Shown: piece by piece, positions 50,774 through 58,412 of the stretch
Layout: each line of letters begins with the position of its first letter
How positions within the stretch are numbered: the first letter of the stretch is position 1
DNA from: Bacteroidaceae bacterium
Lineage (GTDB): Bacteria > Bacteroidota > Bacteroidia > Bacteroidales > Bacteroidaceae
Assembly (NCBI GenBank): GCA_017650105.1
Contig: JAGCFO010000041.1
Span: 45,158-109,157, forward strand
Direction: 5' to 3'
Length of the DNA: 64,000 nucleotides
The notes under the pieces: model-generated
Seen by the model: only the letters and a program-made list of their open reading frames with translations
The model's database searches: none
What the model was told of the DNA's origin: nothing
Made by a program: the position numbers and the translations under genes

Positions 50774-51652
50774 ATGAAAAAGAGAACGACATTCATTCTT
50801 CTCCTCCTTTGTGCCCTTGCTCTCGCTTCCTGCGAAGATGTTTTCAACGATAACTCGTATGAAGATGACATCGTATACTATGGCGGTGCTTTCCCCACAG
50901 AACTTGCTACCGACAGCTTATTTATCCATGTGCATTCCATACAATACTATTCTAATTGGGATAATATCAAATGGGATTCTAAAGATGTTTCAGCATTCTA
51001 TCGGAATGAACCAACTGCTTTCTCCTCCCTTGATGATGTTCAGTTTGAATACCAAGTCTGCTACAATGAAGTTGAAAACCGCATATTCTATTTTAATGCA
51101 CCAACAATGGAGTATGAGCAATATCGTGAAGTATTCCAAACAGGCTGGAAATGGGGAAGGGAAACGTTCGAAGAAATAGCCGATGCTATGCAAAAATATA
51201 ACAAGTATGGAGAGACTCAGTACTATCTTTATGCCGGCGTGAACGGACATGTACGCATCTATGCCGACAAGGAACTCTTCGGCATCCCTGCAGGTGGGGA
51301 TCTGAACGAGTTCTTTGCCGTGAAGCCACTGAAGGATTCACGTTTCATCGTAACATACCCCGACTTCCATATCGTGGGCAACAGCTTTGAGGAAAAACGA
51401 CTTTGGAGCGTCGATGAGTGCTTTGCTGAAGGCACAGCTGTAAACATAAACGGACAGGCTCTGTTGCTCAAGGAGGCGCCCTCCGAGACGTACGGGGAGA
51501 TAACCTTCACCCTCGAAATCCCCATGCTGGGTGACTGCCTACACACCGCTATCTGGGGCGACGACTACCCCGAGGATTTCTACGCCAAAGGCTACGTGAG
51601 ACGCAGCGAGCCCCGCGTGCTCCACGGCTCGGTAACGGTGAAGTTTGAGTAA
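50774..51652 (+). CDS. Lipoprotein of unknown function
   Basis: 292 aa; not recognised. Lipobox LLLLCALALASCEDVFNDNS (Cys ~20) followed by an acidic stretch (NSYEDDIVYYGG). The rest is mixed alpha/beta with many Tyr and Phe and no catalytic motif. It follows the 82-aa secreted protein by 72 bp and is probably in the same unit. It ends before a hairpin terminator. Confidence 0.7.
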   Translation: MKKRTTFILLLLCALALASCEDVFNDNSYEDDIVYYGGAFPTELATDSLFIHVHSIQYYSNWDNIKWDSKDVSAFYRNEPTAFSSLDDVQFEYQVCYNEVENRIFYFNAPTMEYEQYREVFQTGWKWGRETFEEIADAMQKYNKYGETQYYLYAGVNGHVRIYADKELFGIPAGGDLNEFFAVKPLKDSRFIVTYPDFHIVGNSFEEKRLWSVDECFAEGTAVNINGQALLLKEAPSETYGEITFTLEIPMLGDCLHTAIWGDDYPEDFYAKGYVRRSEPRVLHGSVTVKFE

Positions 51653-51670
51653 TGCCCCCAAAAAAGAAAC

Positions 51671-51698
51671 CTCACAGAAGTAAATTGTGAGATTTTTG
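51671..51698 (+). terminator. Probable terminator after the 292-aa lipoprotein
   Basis: CTCACA (51671-51676) pairs with TGTGAG (51686-51691), and ATTTTTG follows. The stem is short, so confidence is moderate. Confidence 0.5.
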
Positions 51699-51710
51699 TG
51701 AGATTTTTTT

Positions 51711-51742
51711 TTTGGAAATGTGAAAACAAACGCTTTCCTTTG
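51711..51742 (+). promoter_or_regulatory. Promoter matching the one before the TPR/HTH gene
   Basis: TTTG (51711-51714), 20 bp, TTCCTTTG (51735-51742), then TAGC. It shares GGAAAT-TGAAAAC spacer features with 48539-48569. Confidence 0.5.
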
Positions 51743-51787
51743 TAGCGAAAAAGACGAAAGACATAACAAAAAAAATAATAAGGAATT

Positions 51788-51913
51788 ATGAAAAGAAGCA
51801 CCTCTATTCTCTTTTTGGCAGCTGTTGCCCTTCGACATCAATTCGTTTCACAATATCCATATTGGTATCGTGCAAATGACATTCCTTTTCTGAAGACCTT
51901 TTCTGCTAATTGA
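51788..51913 (+). CDS. Very small ORF with truncated signal peptide, possibly a decayed gene
   Basis: 41 aa, MKRSTSILFLAAVALRHQFV onward. The first 15 residues look like the start of a lipoprotein signal, but no lipobox follows and the remaining 26 residues are unlike a mature domain. It sits correctly behind the promoter at 51711-51742, so it may be the remnant of a lipoprotein gene whose body was deleted. Confidence 0.3.
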   Translation: MKRSTSILFLAAVALRHQFVSQYPYWYRANDIPFLKTFSAN

Positions 51914-51915
51914 TA

Positions 51916-52092
51916 ATGAAAAAGTTATTATTTCTCTTTCTTTTTTCCCCTTTGTTGGGTATCTGCCAGACATCCAGCCCTTACTCGGAGCACTATATTT
52001 CTAAGGGCGAAGAGGAAGGTTATTTTTGTGACTTGTACTTTGTCGGTAATGAATTCAGTTCTTTTTGTATAGATATTTACCCAAACGATTAA
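51916..52092 (+). CDS. Small secreted protein
   Basis: 58 aa from ATG 51916 (MKKLLFLFLFSPLLGICQTS). The signal peptide is clear. The mature part of ~40 aa is acidic with two Cys (GYFCDLYFVGNEFSSFCIDI) that could pair. It starts 2 bp after the preceding small ORF and 6 bp before the next gene, consistent with one transcript. No family recognised. Confidence 0.45.
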   Translation: MKKLLFLFLFSPLLGICQTSSPYSEHYISKGEEEGYFCDLYFVGNEFSSFCIDIYPND

Positions 52093-52098
52093 TCTACT

Positions 52099-53355
52099 AT
52101 GAAAAAGCTCTTGTCTTATTTATTATTGTTTCTCCTTGTTGTCTCTTGTGTACAGCAGACGGAAGAAATTCCTCCCGAGAACTGGTTCGACCATGTGCCG
52201 GGCACATCGATTAGCCTGAATCAGCTACAGATGCAAGGTATCGGAAAAGCGGACCTTCTTGACGCCACAGGCAGCTCATATTACCTCCCCTCCTACGTGT
52301 ACGTCTGCTATGTTTCCGGCGACTCGGTATATTACAGGGAGGCTTCGCAAGCCTACTCAGCAGACAAGGAGCTTCGATACGACTGGAAAGGAAAGAGCAA
52401 CAGCCTTGACGTCCTCTATCATCACTTTTGCAAAGAGGGCATACATATGATAGAAGACTATTCGGATCAACTCGGTCTGTACTATGACAATCCCGAGCTG
52501 CTGATTCCCTGTTGGCGCGAGGCATACACATTCCATGCCGACGGCAGCGTGGAGTTTGAATACGACACCTTTGCCAAAGGGGCAGAATACTATCAAAAAC
52601 TGTACGGCTCTCCTGTGGTCGTTTCTCCCAAGCCTGTCTCGCGCGCTGAAAGCGAAGTAGGTGTCCGCACGGGACGGTTCGTCTACTGCGATGCCTCCTG
52701 CGTGATTGTCGACTATGACTACAATCCCCATCTGCTTCAACCCGTCGATGGCGTGATGTCCCCAGAATACTTCCTGCGCGTGGTATACACATCCAAGGAG
52801 CCCAGCGAGGCTGTCGTGAGTGCCGAGCGGAGACTTGAGGGTCCTCTCACATTCGACGTGGTCCCGCTCACGAAGGTCAGCGCAGCAGACCTTCAGCAGC
52901 CCTCTCCCTCTGCCGACGAGTTCGATGCCGTCGTGCTTGGGAAGGCTTATATGGTGACAGCCATCTACGAGTGCTACGAGTCGAAGGGAACAGACTATTA
53001 TGTCGCCGAATACGACCAACTCGCCTCGCTCAGCTGGCTTCACGGATCATTCCAAAGTATTCTCGCTTTCAATGACAAGACTGCCGATTGGTACTTAGCC
53101 CCTGGGCTCTCTCGCGAAGGAGAGATAGACTGGAGCTTTGATGCTACAAAGGCAGAGATAACCTTTGGATGGCCCTTCCTAATCGGACGTATTCAGTCCT
53201 CCACAGGCATCCGCGCACGAGTACGCTACAGCTCTGAAAAGTACATGATCTTGGACGTTAAGAGCGTCATACCGTCGGCAGAGGGAGCCACGTTCTCGCG
53301 TGTCGTGCTGACAGGCGTGATTTTAGACGACTACAAGGTAGATAAGGAAGGCTAA
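52099..53355 (+). CDS. Lipoprotein of unknown function
   Basis: 418 aa with lipobox LLFLLVVSCVQQTEE (Cys ~17). Mixed alpha/beta with several Tyr-rich strands; no enzyme motif seen. It contains SYYLPSYVYVCYVSGDSVYY near 55-74 and ends in a beta-rich segment with FSRVVLTGVILDDYKV. Same genomic block as the 292-aa lipoprotein, but not an evident paralogue. A terminator follows. Confidence 0.7.
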   Translation: MKKLLSYLLLFLLVVSCVQQTEEIPPENWFDHVPGTSISLNQLQMQGIGKADLLDATGSSYYLPSYVYVCYVSGDSVYYREASQAYSADKELRYDWKGKSNSLDVLYHHFCKEGIHMIEDYSDQLGLYYDNPELLIPCWREAYTFHADGSVEFEYDTFAKGAEYYQKLYGSPVVVSPKPVSRAESEVGVRTGRFVYCDASCVIVDYDYNPHLLQPVDGVMSPEYFLRVVYTSKEPSEAVVSAERRLEGPLTFDVVPLTKVSAADLQQPSPSADEFDAVVLGKAYMVTAIYECYESKGTDYYVAEYDQLASLSWLHGSFQSILAFNDKTADWYLAPGLSREGEIDWSFDATKAEITFGWPFLIGRIQSSTGIRARVRYSSEKYMILDVKSVIPSAEGATFSRVVLTGVILDDYKVDKEG

Positions 53356-53378
53356 ACTTTCATATCCTTTAATCGTTA

Positions 53379-53419
53379 TCGGAGCTGACAAACAAATGTC
53401 GGCTCCGATGCTTTTTTTC
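53379..53419 (+). terminator. Rho-independent terminator
   Basis: TCGGAGCTGACA (53379-53390) pairs with TGTCGGCTCCGA (53397-53408; one G-T pair), and CTTTTTTT follows. Confidence 0.85.
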
Positions 53420-53514
53420 ATTGGCTTTGCACCGATTAAAGATGCTTTTTATCCTCGTTTTTCTCGCCAAAGGAGTGTGCTCCTGCACTTTTACGGCTAA
53501 CGGCGGACTAAAGG

Positions 53515-53590
53515 GATTTTTATAAAAGCGGACACCTTTTATATAAAAAGGGCTGGCTTTTATATAAGAGGGGGGCGGCTTTTATAGATT
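53515..53590. repeat. Relic 21-bp palindrome array (CTTTTATATAAAAG-type)
   Basis: Four degenerate copies start at about 53515, 53536, 53557 and 53579 (spacing 21, 21, 22). Sequences such as CTTTTATATAAAAAG and CTTTTATATAAGAG match the intact array before the HU-like gene at 12861-12915, but no HU gene follows on either side. Confidence 0.75.
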
Positions 53591-53818
53591 TAGTCAGACT
53601 TCGGCGAAAGGAAGACAAAGAAGAGAGAAAAAGTCGTTCCCGAATCCCCCTCCTGATAGGAACGTGGCGGCTATGTGTGGCTGCGTTTGCGACGCTGCGA
53701 GGCTTTTCTCGCGGGTGGAGTGTGCTCCAGCACCTCGCCAAGGGTTAGTCTTGGATGAAAGTGAGGTTGCTTTTTGCCGTCTGCAAACGTCTTTCTCCTT
53801 CCTGTTTTTTTGAAATTC

Positions 53819-53918
53819 ATCTACACATCTACACCAGGCGGAAGAATCCACTGATTCATACCTCGTTATCCCGATGTAGATGGCCAAATCATCTACACTC
53901 ATCTACACTCATCTACAC
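53819..53918. repeat. Relic iteron cluster (ATCTACAC-type)
   Basis: ATCTACAC at 53819 and 53827 (8-bp step), then at 53891, 53901 and 53911 (exact 10-bp period), with an inverted GATGTAGAT near 53873. Read on the minus strand this is GTGTAGAT x3 at 10 bp followed by the palindrome array, the same order as 12680-12915. Confidence 0.78.
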
Positions 53919-54029
53919 TAGAGGACGAATGATACAAGGATAAAAAAAAAACAGATAATCGGGTAATCAGATATGAACAAAAACATTGAAAGATCTTTTC
54001 GAGAGCTGGATATGCTAGGAGAAAAAAGA

Positions 54030-54110
54030 ATTATGAAGAAGGGAAAAATTTTTTTGGAGAACAAATAATTCTTTTTGGAGAACATATCGCGATATGAAGA
54101 AGGAAAAAAC
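54030..54110. repeat. Dispersed A/T-rich repeat, copy E
   Basis: TTATGAAGAAGGGAAAAATT, TTTTTGGAGAACAAATAATT, then a partial GGAGAACATATCGCGATATG and AAGAAGGAAAAAAC. The ATATCGCGATAT centre is a perfect palindrome in this copy. Confidence 0.68.
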
Positions 54111-54177
54111 TATATATCGAAAAGGAATCATTCTTTTTACTCAAAGAAACTTGCTTTAAATAAAAGCGTGCATTTAT

Positions 54178-54248
54178 AGTTAAACTTTGCGCCGCTAAAG
54201 TTAAACTCTAAGAATTTAGAGTTAAACAATAATTCCGGAGAGTTAAAC
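54178..54248. repeat. Orphan iteron array, AGTTAAAC x4 at exact 21-bp period
   Basis: AGTTAAAC at 54178, 54199, 54220 and 54241. Spacers of 13 bp differ in sequence (TTTGCGCCGCTAA, TCTAAGAATTTAG, AATAATTCCGGAG), so only the octamer is conserved. No gene starts downstream on the plus strand; the nearest gene points toward the array and ends at 54431. Confidence 0.75.
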
Positions 54249-54430
54249 AAAAATGGGCCTGGGCCTCTGCAAAAACTAAGATTACAGCAGATAATAAAAG
54301 CAGAACGGTTCAGACCAGCCTTCTCGTCGGCTTTCCTGCTGCGGGAGAGGCGCCAAATGACCGAGGACTGCTGAAATGATAAAGATGGCTTCCAAAGGGA
54401 GCTGGAGGTCTTCCATTTAATAGGAGAAAG

Positions 54431-55810
54431 TCAGTTTATCCTCACTTTCTTGCCGGCGTGGATGTAGATGCCGGGGGTGTGGGGCTTGGCGGGCAGACGT
54501 CGCCCCTGTAGGGTGTACCATCCGCTGGGGGATGCGAAAGGAGCGGGGGTGCAGGGCACGTCGTTGAGGGATGTGGGGACGTAGGTGCCGGCAAGGTAGT
54601 TGTTTTCCATCTGGCGCAGTTCGTTCATGGCGAGGAGGACGAAGAGTGCAGCTGCGGCTGTGTGGGTGCCTGATGAAGTGTAGGTCTGCAGATGGCGGCT
54701 GTTGATTCCCGCACCAAGCATGAAGTTGCGCAGATGGTCCATGCAGAAGTAGGGCACCACCTCGTCGTCGCGAGAGTGATAGAGGTAGAAGCGCGTTGTG
54801 CCGTTGGGACGCCATCCTGCTGCGAGGGAGTTGTCGACGAGAGCCTCGTAGAGGGGCTGCAGCGGCGAGTGAGGACTGCCGAAGTTGTCGGTGACAAGGA
54901 TGTCGCTCACGGGCACTCCGCTGTCTTTGTCGCCTCCGACGGTTTCGTAGATGTACTTGTTGATGACGGAGGCAGAGTAGACTTTCGCGTTGAGCCACTC
55001 GATGGCTTTGGTGTCGAGGGGTGCACGCAGGCAGTCGCTATAGCTCACTGGCAATCCAGCGCCCTCTATCTGTCCCTGAATGATGAGAGGGATGGCGCAG
55101 GGGAACATGGAGCGTGAGCCTGGCTGCACGAGGGAGTCGAGCATGGCTCCGATGTCGTAGGGTCCGTCGCCGCAGAGGGTGTAGTCGATGTGCGAGATGG
55201 CATCGGGCTCGGCACCGTGGGTGTCGACATAGCGCTGAACAGCCATCGACGAGTGCCCTCCCTGAGAGTAGCCGAGTTGGGCAAAAAGGTCACCGTAGGT
55301 GTAGCCCATCTGTGCCAGCAGGCTTCGTGCGGCGCGCACGGCATCGATGTTGTTGCGTGCTATGGCATCAGCCATGAGGTAGGCCTGTGGCTTGTCGACG
55401 GTGGAGCCGAAACCATATCCGTCGGGGCTGACGATGATGCAGCGTGGGCCGAGGAGCACCAGGGGAGCCTCAATGCTCATGCTGGTGGTGCGTGTGGGTG
55501 CCTCGATGTCGCGAGTGATGGTGAAGTGGTTGCAGAGTATGAGTCCGCTGGCATCGTACTTGCGGCTGCCCACGCTGAGGGACTTGTTGTGCTCAAACAC
55601 GTCGCGAGGGAAAATGAGGGCTGCCGACAGCGTCACGGGTGTGCTGCCGTCGGGGGCTACGCTGGGGTAGGTGTAGTTGACCCGATAGTAGTCCATGGGT
55701 AGCAGCAGGGGGGTATACGACATCACGGTGGTGTCGGTGATGGCTGGTTCCTGTGCTCGGATGTTGACCCATGTGAGCAGGAGTAGGGAGAGGATGAGCA
55801 GGCGACGCAA
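54431..55810 (-). CDS. Secreted alpha/beta-hydrolase, secretory-lipase-like esterase
   Basis: 459 aa with a signal peptide (MRRLLILSLLLLTWVNIRAQ). Nucleophile elbow GYSQGG (~179-184), acid in YLYHSRDDEVVP (~345-356), histidine in SSGTHTAAA (~379-387). This order matches secretory lipases and related esterases. A C-terminal sorting-type module ends GWYTLQGRRL ... PGIYIHAGKKVRIN. In a pectin-rich neighbourhood it could be a carbohydrate esterase, but the LIP-type pattern (PDGYGFGSTVDKPQAYL) favours acyl-ester hydrolysis of lipids or other esters. No operon partner is adjacent. Confidence 0.8.
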   Translation of the reverse strand: MRRLLILSLLLLTWVNIRAQEPAITDTTVMSYTPLLLPMDYYRVNYTYPSVAPDGSTPVTLSAALIFPRDVFEHNKSLSVGSRKYDASGLILCNHFTITRDIEAPTRTTSMSIEAPLVLLGPRCIIVSPDGYGFGSTVDKPQAYLMADAIARNNIDAVRAARSLLAQMGYTYGDLFAQLGYSQGGHSSMAVQRYVDTHGAEPDAISHIDYTLCGDGPYDIGAMLDSLVQPGSRSMFPCAIPLIIQGQIEGAGLPVSYSDCLRAPLDTKAIEWLNAKVYSASVINKYIYETVGGDKDSGVPVSDILVTDNFGSPHSPLQPLYEALVDNSLAAGWRPNGTTRFYLYHSRDDEVVPYFCMDHLRNFMLGAGINSRHLQTYTSSGTHTAAAALFVLLAMNELRQMENNYLAGTYVPTSLNDVPCTPAPFASPSGWYTLQGRRLPAKPHTPGIYIHAGKKVRIN

Positions 55811-55825
55811 GGAGGGAAGTCGGGG

Positions 55826-55896
55826 TATTAGGTAATCAAATGATCAAATAATCAGATAATCAGGTAATCGGGTGTGCTGAGCGGGATAATCGGGTG
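55826..55896. repeat. Degenerate GGTAATCA/GATAATCG tandem stretch
   Basis: Successive near-copies: GGTAATCA, AATGATCA, AATAATCA, GATAATCA, GGTAATCG, later GGATAATCGGG. Similar stretches (GATTATCC, GATTATCT on the other strand) occur at 63511-63570, and a short one at 53953-53970. Confidence 0.55.
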
Positions 55897-55982
55897 ACTA
55901 AATAAATGGCTGAAGGGTCGATGTTTAGTGTTGTCTTCAGTCTTCAGCCATGTGTAACCTTTCAACTTTCAACTTTCAGCCC

Positions 55983-57095
55983 TTAGCTCTCTGAAGAGTC
56001 TTTAGCCTTACGGCTGATGTGACGCCTGATTTTAGCTCTCACTCCTTCTTGTGTGGCAGTGTCGGAGCTTGCCTGGCTCTGCTCTTTGCGGGCGCGACGC
56101 TTGCGGATGAGCTTCTTGAGAGGATAGAGAACCTTGTTTTCGGCTACGCGGTGTGCCCACTCGGGCTTCTCCTTGATGAAGGAGGCGATGTGGCGCACGC
56201 GCTTGTCCTCGTGCATCTCGTTGATGTTGATCATGAGTCCTGTCTCCTCCACATCGCCGAACTCGTCGTTGATGGCAGTGCCGAAGATGCGCATGGTGGG
56301 CGAGAGGTTCATGTAGGCGTTTACGAGGGGTGGAATGTTGCATCCCAGCCGGCGCACGGCAGCGTTGAGCAGCTTGTAATCTGCCTTGAAGTCGTCTTCG
56401 TAGGTAACCACGTCGAGTTCCTCTGTCGGATGGTCGAGGAGAAGCGGATTGTGGGGGTAGACGAGTTGCTCTCTGTCACCGAAGTGCTTGTCGAGGAAAT
56501 GTAGTATGAGGTCGCGGGCGTAGCGCTTGTAGCTGGGATACATGGTCATCTTGCCGAAGAAGTAGTGTGCGTCGGGCAGCACTACCATGAGCGCGGCAAG
56601 CCCGTCGAAGAGGTTGTCGAGAGCAAAGAGTCCCTTGGCATCGGCGCGAGATGCCTGGTATTCAACGGCAACGAAGGAGCGTCCCAGCTCGACGGTCTGC
56701 GGTAGGTAGTCTTGTATGAACTTATCGGAGAACTGGAAGAGGTGGCTGGTGGCGATGATGGGCTGCCCTTGCTCGTCGAAACGTATGTCGGGCCCGTAGA
56801 TGAAGCGGTAGCCGCCGATGATCTCCTCGGCTTCGGGATTCCACACGATGAGTTGCTTGCAGGGGGGATTCATAGTGTCGAAACGGTCGATGTCGACGCT
56901 AAAGCCCGTGCCGCCGCCCTCGCGACGGAATGCTATCTCGCGCAGGCGCCCTATCTCCTGCATGACGTTGGGAGAGTCGAAGGCGGTGCAGATGTAGAGG
57001 ATGTTGCCTCCGCGGTTGGTGTTGCGCAGGCGCTTGTCTTCGGTGAGCTCCTTCTTCAGGAGTTCGCGAGGGATGGGGTTGATGATTTCTTCCAT
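55983..57095 (-). CDS. glsB: GNAT-fold N-acyltransferase, glycine-lipid synthesis (GlsB-like)
   Basis: 370 aa starting MEEIINPIPRELLKKELTED; the frame upstream overlaps the glsA gene and is not coding. OlsB/hemolysin-type acyl-ACP N-acyltransferase pattern: GRLREIAFRREGGGTGFSVD, QLIVWNPEAEEIIGGYRFIY and ELGRSFVAVEYQ. In Bacteroides thetaiotaomicron, GlsB makes monoacyl glycine lipid and a neighbouring PlsC-type enzyme, GlsA, adds the second acyl group. The adjacent acyltransferase 26 bp upstream supports the same assignment here. Cytoplasmic/inner membrane. A basic C-terminal tail (KKLIRKRRARKE) could contact lipid. Confidence 0.78.
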   Translation of the reverse strand: MEEIINPIPRELLKKELTEDKRLRNTNRGGNILYICTAFDSPNVMQEIGRLREIAFRREGGGTGFSVDIDRFDTMNPPCKQLIVWNPEAEEIIGGYRFIYGPDIRFDEQGQPIIATSHLFQFSDKFIQDYLPQTVELGRSFVAVEYQASRADAKGLFALDNLFDGLAALMVVLPDAHYFFGKMTMYPSYKRYARDLILHFLDKHFGDREQLVYPHNPLLLDHPTEELDVVTYEDDFKADYKLLNAAVRRLGCNIPPLVNAYMNLSPTMRIFGTAINDEFGDVEETGLMININEMHEDKRVRHIASFIKEKPEWAHRVAENKVLYPLKKLIRKRRARKEQSQASSDTATQEGVRAKIRRHISRKAKDSSES

Positions 57096-57121
57096 TGTAG
57101 TGACTAAAAATCTCAGGGTGT

Positions 57122-57949
57122 TTACTGCGGTGCGAGGCCGTAAACGATGTCTTGCACATGTGCTGCCCACTCGGCTGGTTTCTTCGACTTGTCGAACGTC
57201 TGCCAGGGGATGGGCTTGCCAATGTAGATGCGGAACGTCTTGCCGCGGTGTCGGAACAGTTCGTCGGCAAGATAGAGCATGGCTACGTTGAACTTGATGT
57301 GGAAGAACTTGCACAGATTGGCAATGTTGTAGAAGCGATTGGAGTTGCGCCCCTCGAAGTAGATAGGTACAACATCGCGCTCGTACTGCACGCTCTTCTG
57401 TATGAAGGTCTTCTTCCAGGGGAGGTCGCGTATGACGCCCTTCCGCTTGCGCGAGCAGAGCTGGGCAGGGAACATGATGACTTGGTCGTTGCCGCTGAAG
57501 ATAGCGTCGACCTGCTGTGGCATGTTGCGCGACTGCCCTCCCATCTGGTTGACGGGCACGCAGAGCGGTGCCAGCGGGGGCAGCGCCATGAGGAAGCTGT
57601 TGACGAGATAGCGTATATGGTCGTCGTAATGGTCGGCGATGATGCGCCCGATGGCCACTCCGTCGGGGCCTCCCAAAGGATGGTTGCTGACAAAGGTGTA
57701 AAGCTTGTCCTTGGGGGGGAGGTTTTCCTCTCCATGCACGTCGAGGGTGATGTGTAGATATTCGAGCGTGTTGCGCAGGAAGTCGGCACCCTCCATGTTG
57801 GGATAGGTGGCAAAGAACTTGTTGAAATCGTCTTCGTGGATGATCTTGCGGAGATAGCGAAGCAAGGGAGGCCAGATCTTGGCGTCTTTGCCAATCCTGC
57901 TGCGGATGATTTTCTCCACGTCGATGACCTTGGGTATGTTTTCTGTCAT
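57122..57949 (-). CDS. glsA: PlsC-type O-acyltransferase, glycine-lipid synthesis (GlsA-like)
   Basis: 275 aa from MTENIPKVIDVEKIIRSRIG at ATG 57949. Acyltransferase motif I is SNHPLGGPDG (~99-108), motif III-like DVVPIYFEGRNSNRFYN (~203-219). It would transfer an acyl chain to the hydroxy group of monoacyl glycine lipid made by GlsB. The NHPLGG variant is typical of hemolysin/ornithine-lipid-type acyltransferases. Start chosen by family N-terminus. Confidence 0.8.
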   Translation of the reverse strand: MTENIPKVIDVEKIIRSRIGKDAKIWPPLLRYLRKIIHEDDFNKFFATYPNMEGADFLRNTLEYLHITLDVHGEENLPPKDKLYTFVSNHPLGGPDGVAIGRIIADHYDDHIRYLVNSFLMALPPLAPLCVPVNQMGGQSRNMPQQVDAIFSGNDQVIMFPAQLCSRKRKGVIRDLPWKKTFIQKSVQYERDVVPIYFEGRNSNRFYNIANLCKFFHIKFNVAMLYLADELFRHRGKTFRIYIGKPIPWQTFDKSKKPAEWAAHVQDIVYGLAPQ

Positions 57950-57983
57950 AGTTTCTGTTCTGCCTTTTACGAAAAACAACTGG

Positions 57984-58022
57984 CAAAAATAAAGAACATT
58001 TTTCAAGGAAACGAATGTTTCC
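57984..58022 (-). promoter_or_regulatory. glsAB promoter with a GGAAAC/GTTTCC inverted repeat
   Basis: On the minus strand TATTTTTG (plus CAAAAATA, 57984-57991) is a -7 element 34 bp before ATG. The inverted repeat GGAAAC-GAAT-GTTTCC (58007-58022) covers the region upstream of it and may be an operator. Confidence 0.45.
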
Positions 58023-58053
58023 CTTATTTTTTGTTGGAAAAATGCGTGAGAAA

Positions 58054-58368
58054 CTATTCAAAATAGAACAGTTCGGGTAGGGGGATGGAGACGGGCGAGT
58101 TGTCGGGGTTCACTTCCATGATGTCGGCCATGTAGTCCCACCAGCGCTGCACGATGGGGTTGTCGCCCTGATCCTGCGAACCCTTGTCGCCCTCCACTTT
58201 CTGCACTGCAAAGAGGATGTTGGTGTCTTTGTCCCAGAAGATGCTGTAGTCGTAGACGCCGCTCTCCTTGAGCAGTTTTTTCATTTCGGGCCACAGGGCG
58301 GCGTGGCGCCGTTCGTACTCTTCCTCGAAACCGGGTTTCAGGAACATTTTGAAAGCTTCTCTTCTCAT
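58054..58368 (-). CDS. rhaM: L-rhamnose mutarotase
   Basis: 104 aa, the usual size. Family motif MFLKPGFEEEYERRHAALWP (~8-27), with catalytic His ~22, then SIFWDKDTNILFA and the C-terminal RWWDYMADIMEVNPDNSPVS. It interconverts alpha- and beta-L-rhamnose so that released sugar enters catabolism. It lies 44 bp downstream of the PL11 lyase and is probably co-transcribed, tying the lyase to rhamnogalacturonan use. Confidence 0.93.
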   Translation of the reverse strand: MRREAFKMFLKPGFEEEYERRHAALWPEMKKLLKESGVYDYSIFWDKDTNILFAVQKVEGDKGSQDQGDNPIVQRWWDYMADIMEVNPDNSPVSIPLPELFYFE

Positions 58369-58412
58369 GTTAGTATTTGTTTTTCAGGTGAATAATCGGA
58401 TGGGAGTTTCTC

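Larger units (their letters stand above)
53420..54430. other. About 1-kb gene-free region holding relics and repeat arrays
   Basis: No credible gene on either strand. It holds a 21-bp-period palindrome array (53515-53590), GGAGTGTGCTCC(T/A)GCAC direct repeats at 53472-53488 and 53717-53733 flanking it, iterons at 53819-53918, repeat copy E (54030-54110), and the AGTTAAAC array (54178-54248). The last ~180 bp before the lipase gene show nothing recognisable. Confidence 0.6.

Noticed and set aside
53594..53902. A 102-aa minus-strand open frame across the relic region
   Set aside because: It runs through the iterons, has no ribosome-binding context and resembles no VirE or HU segment; it is probably a chance frame.
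55983..58061. A single 692-aa minus-strand frame fusing glsB with upstream sequence
   Set aside because: The first ~320 residues are an out-of-frame reading of glsA with Arg/His/Gln-rich composition; the true glsB start is at 57095.
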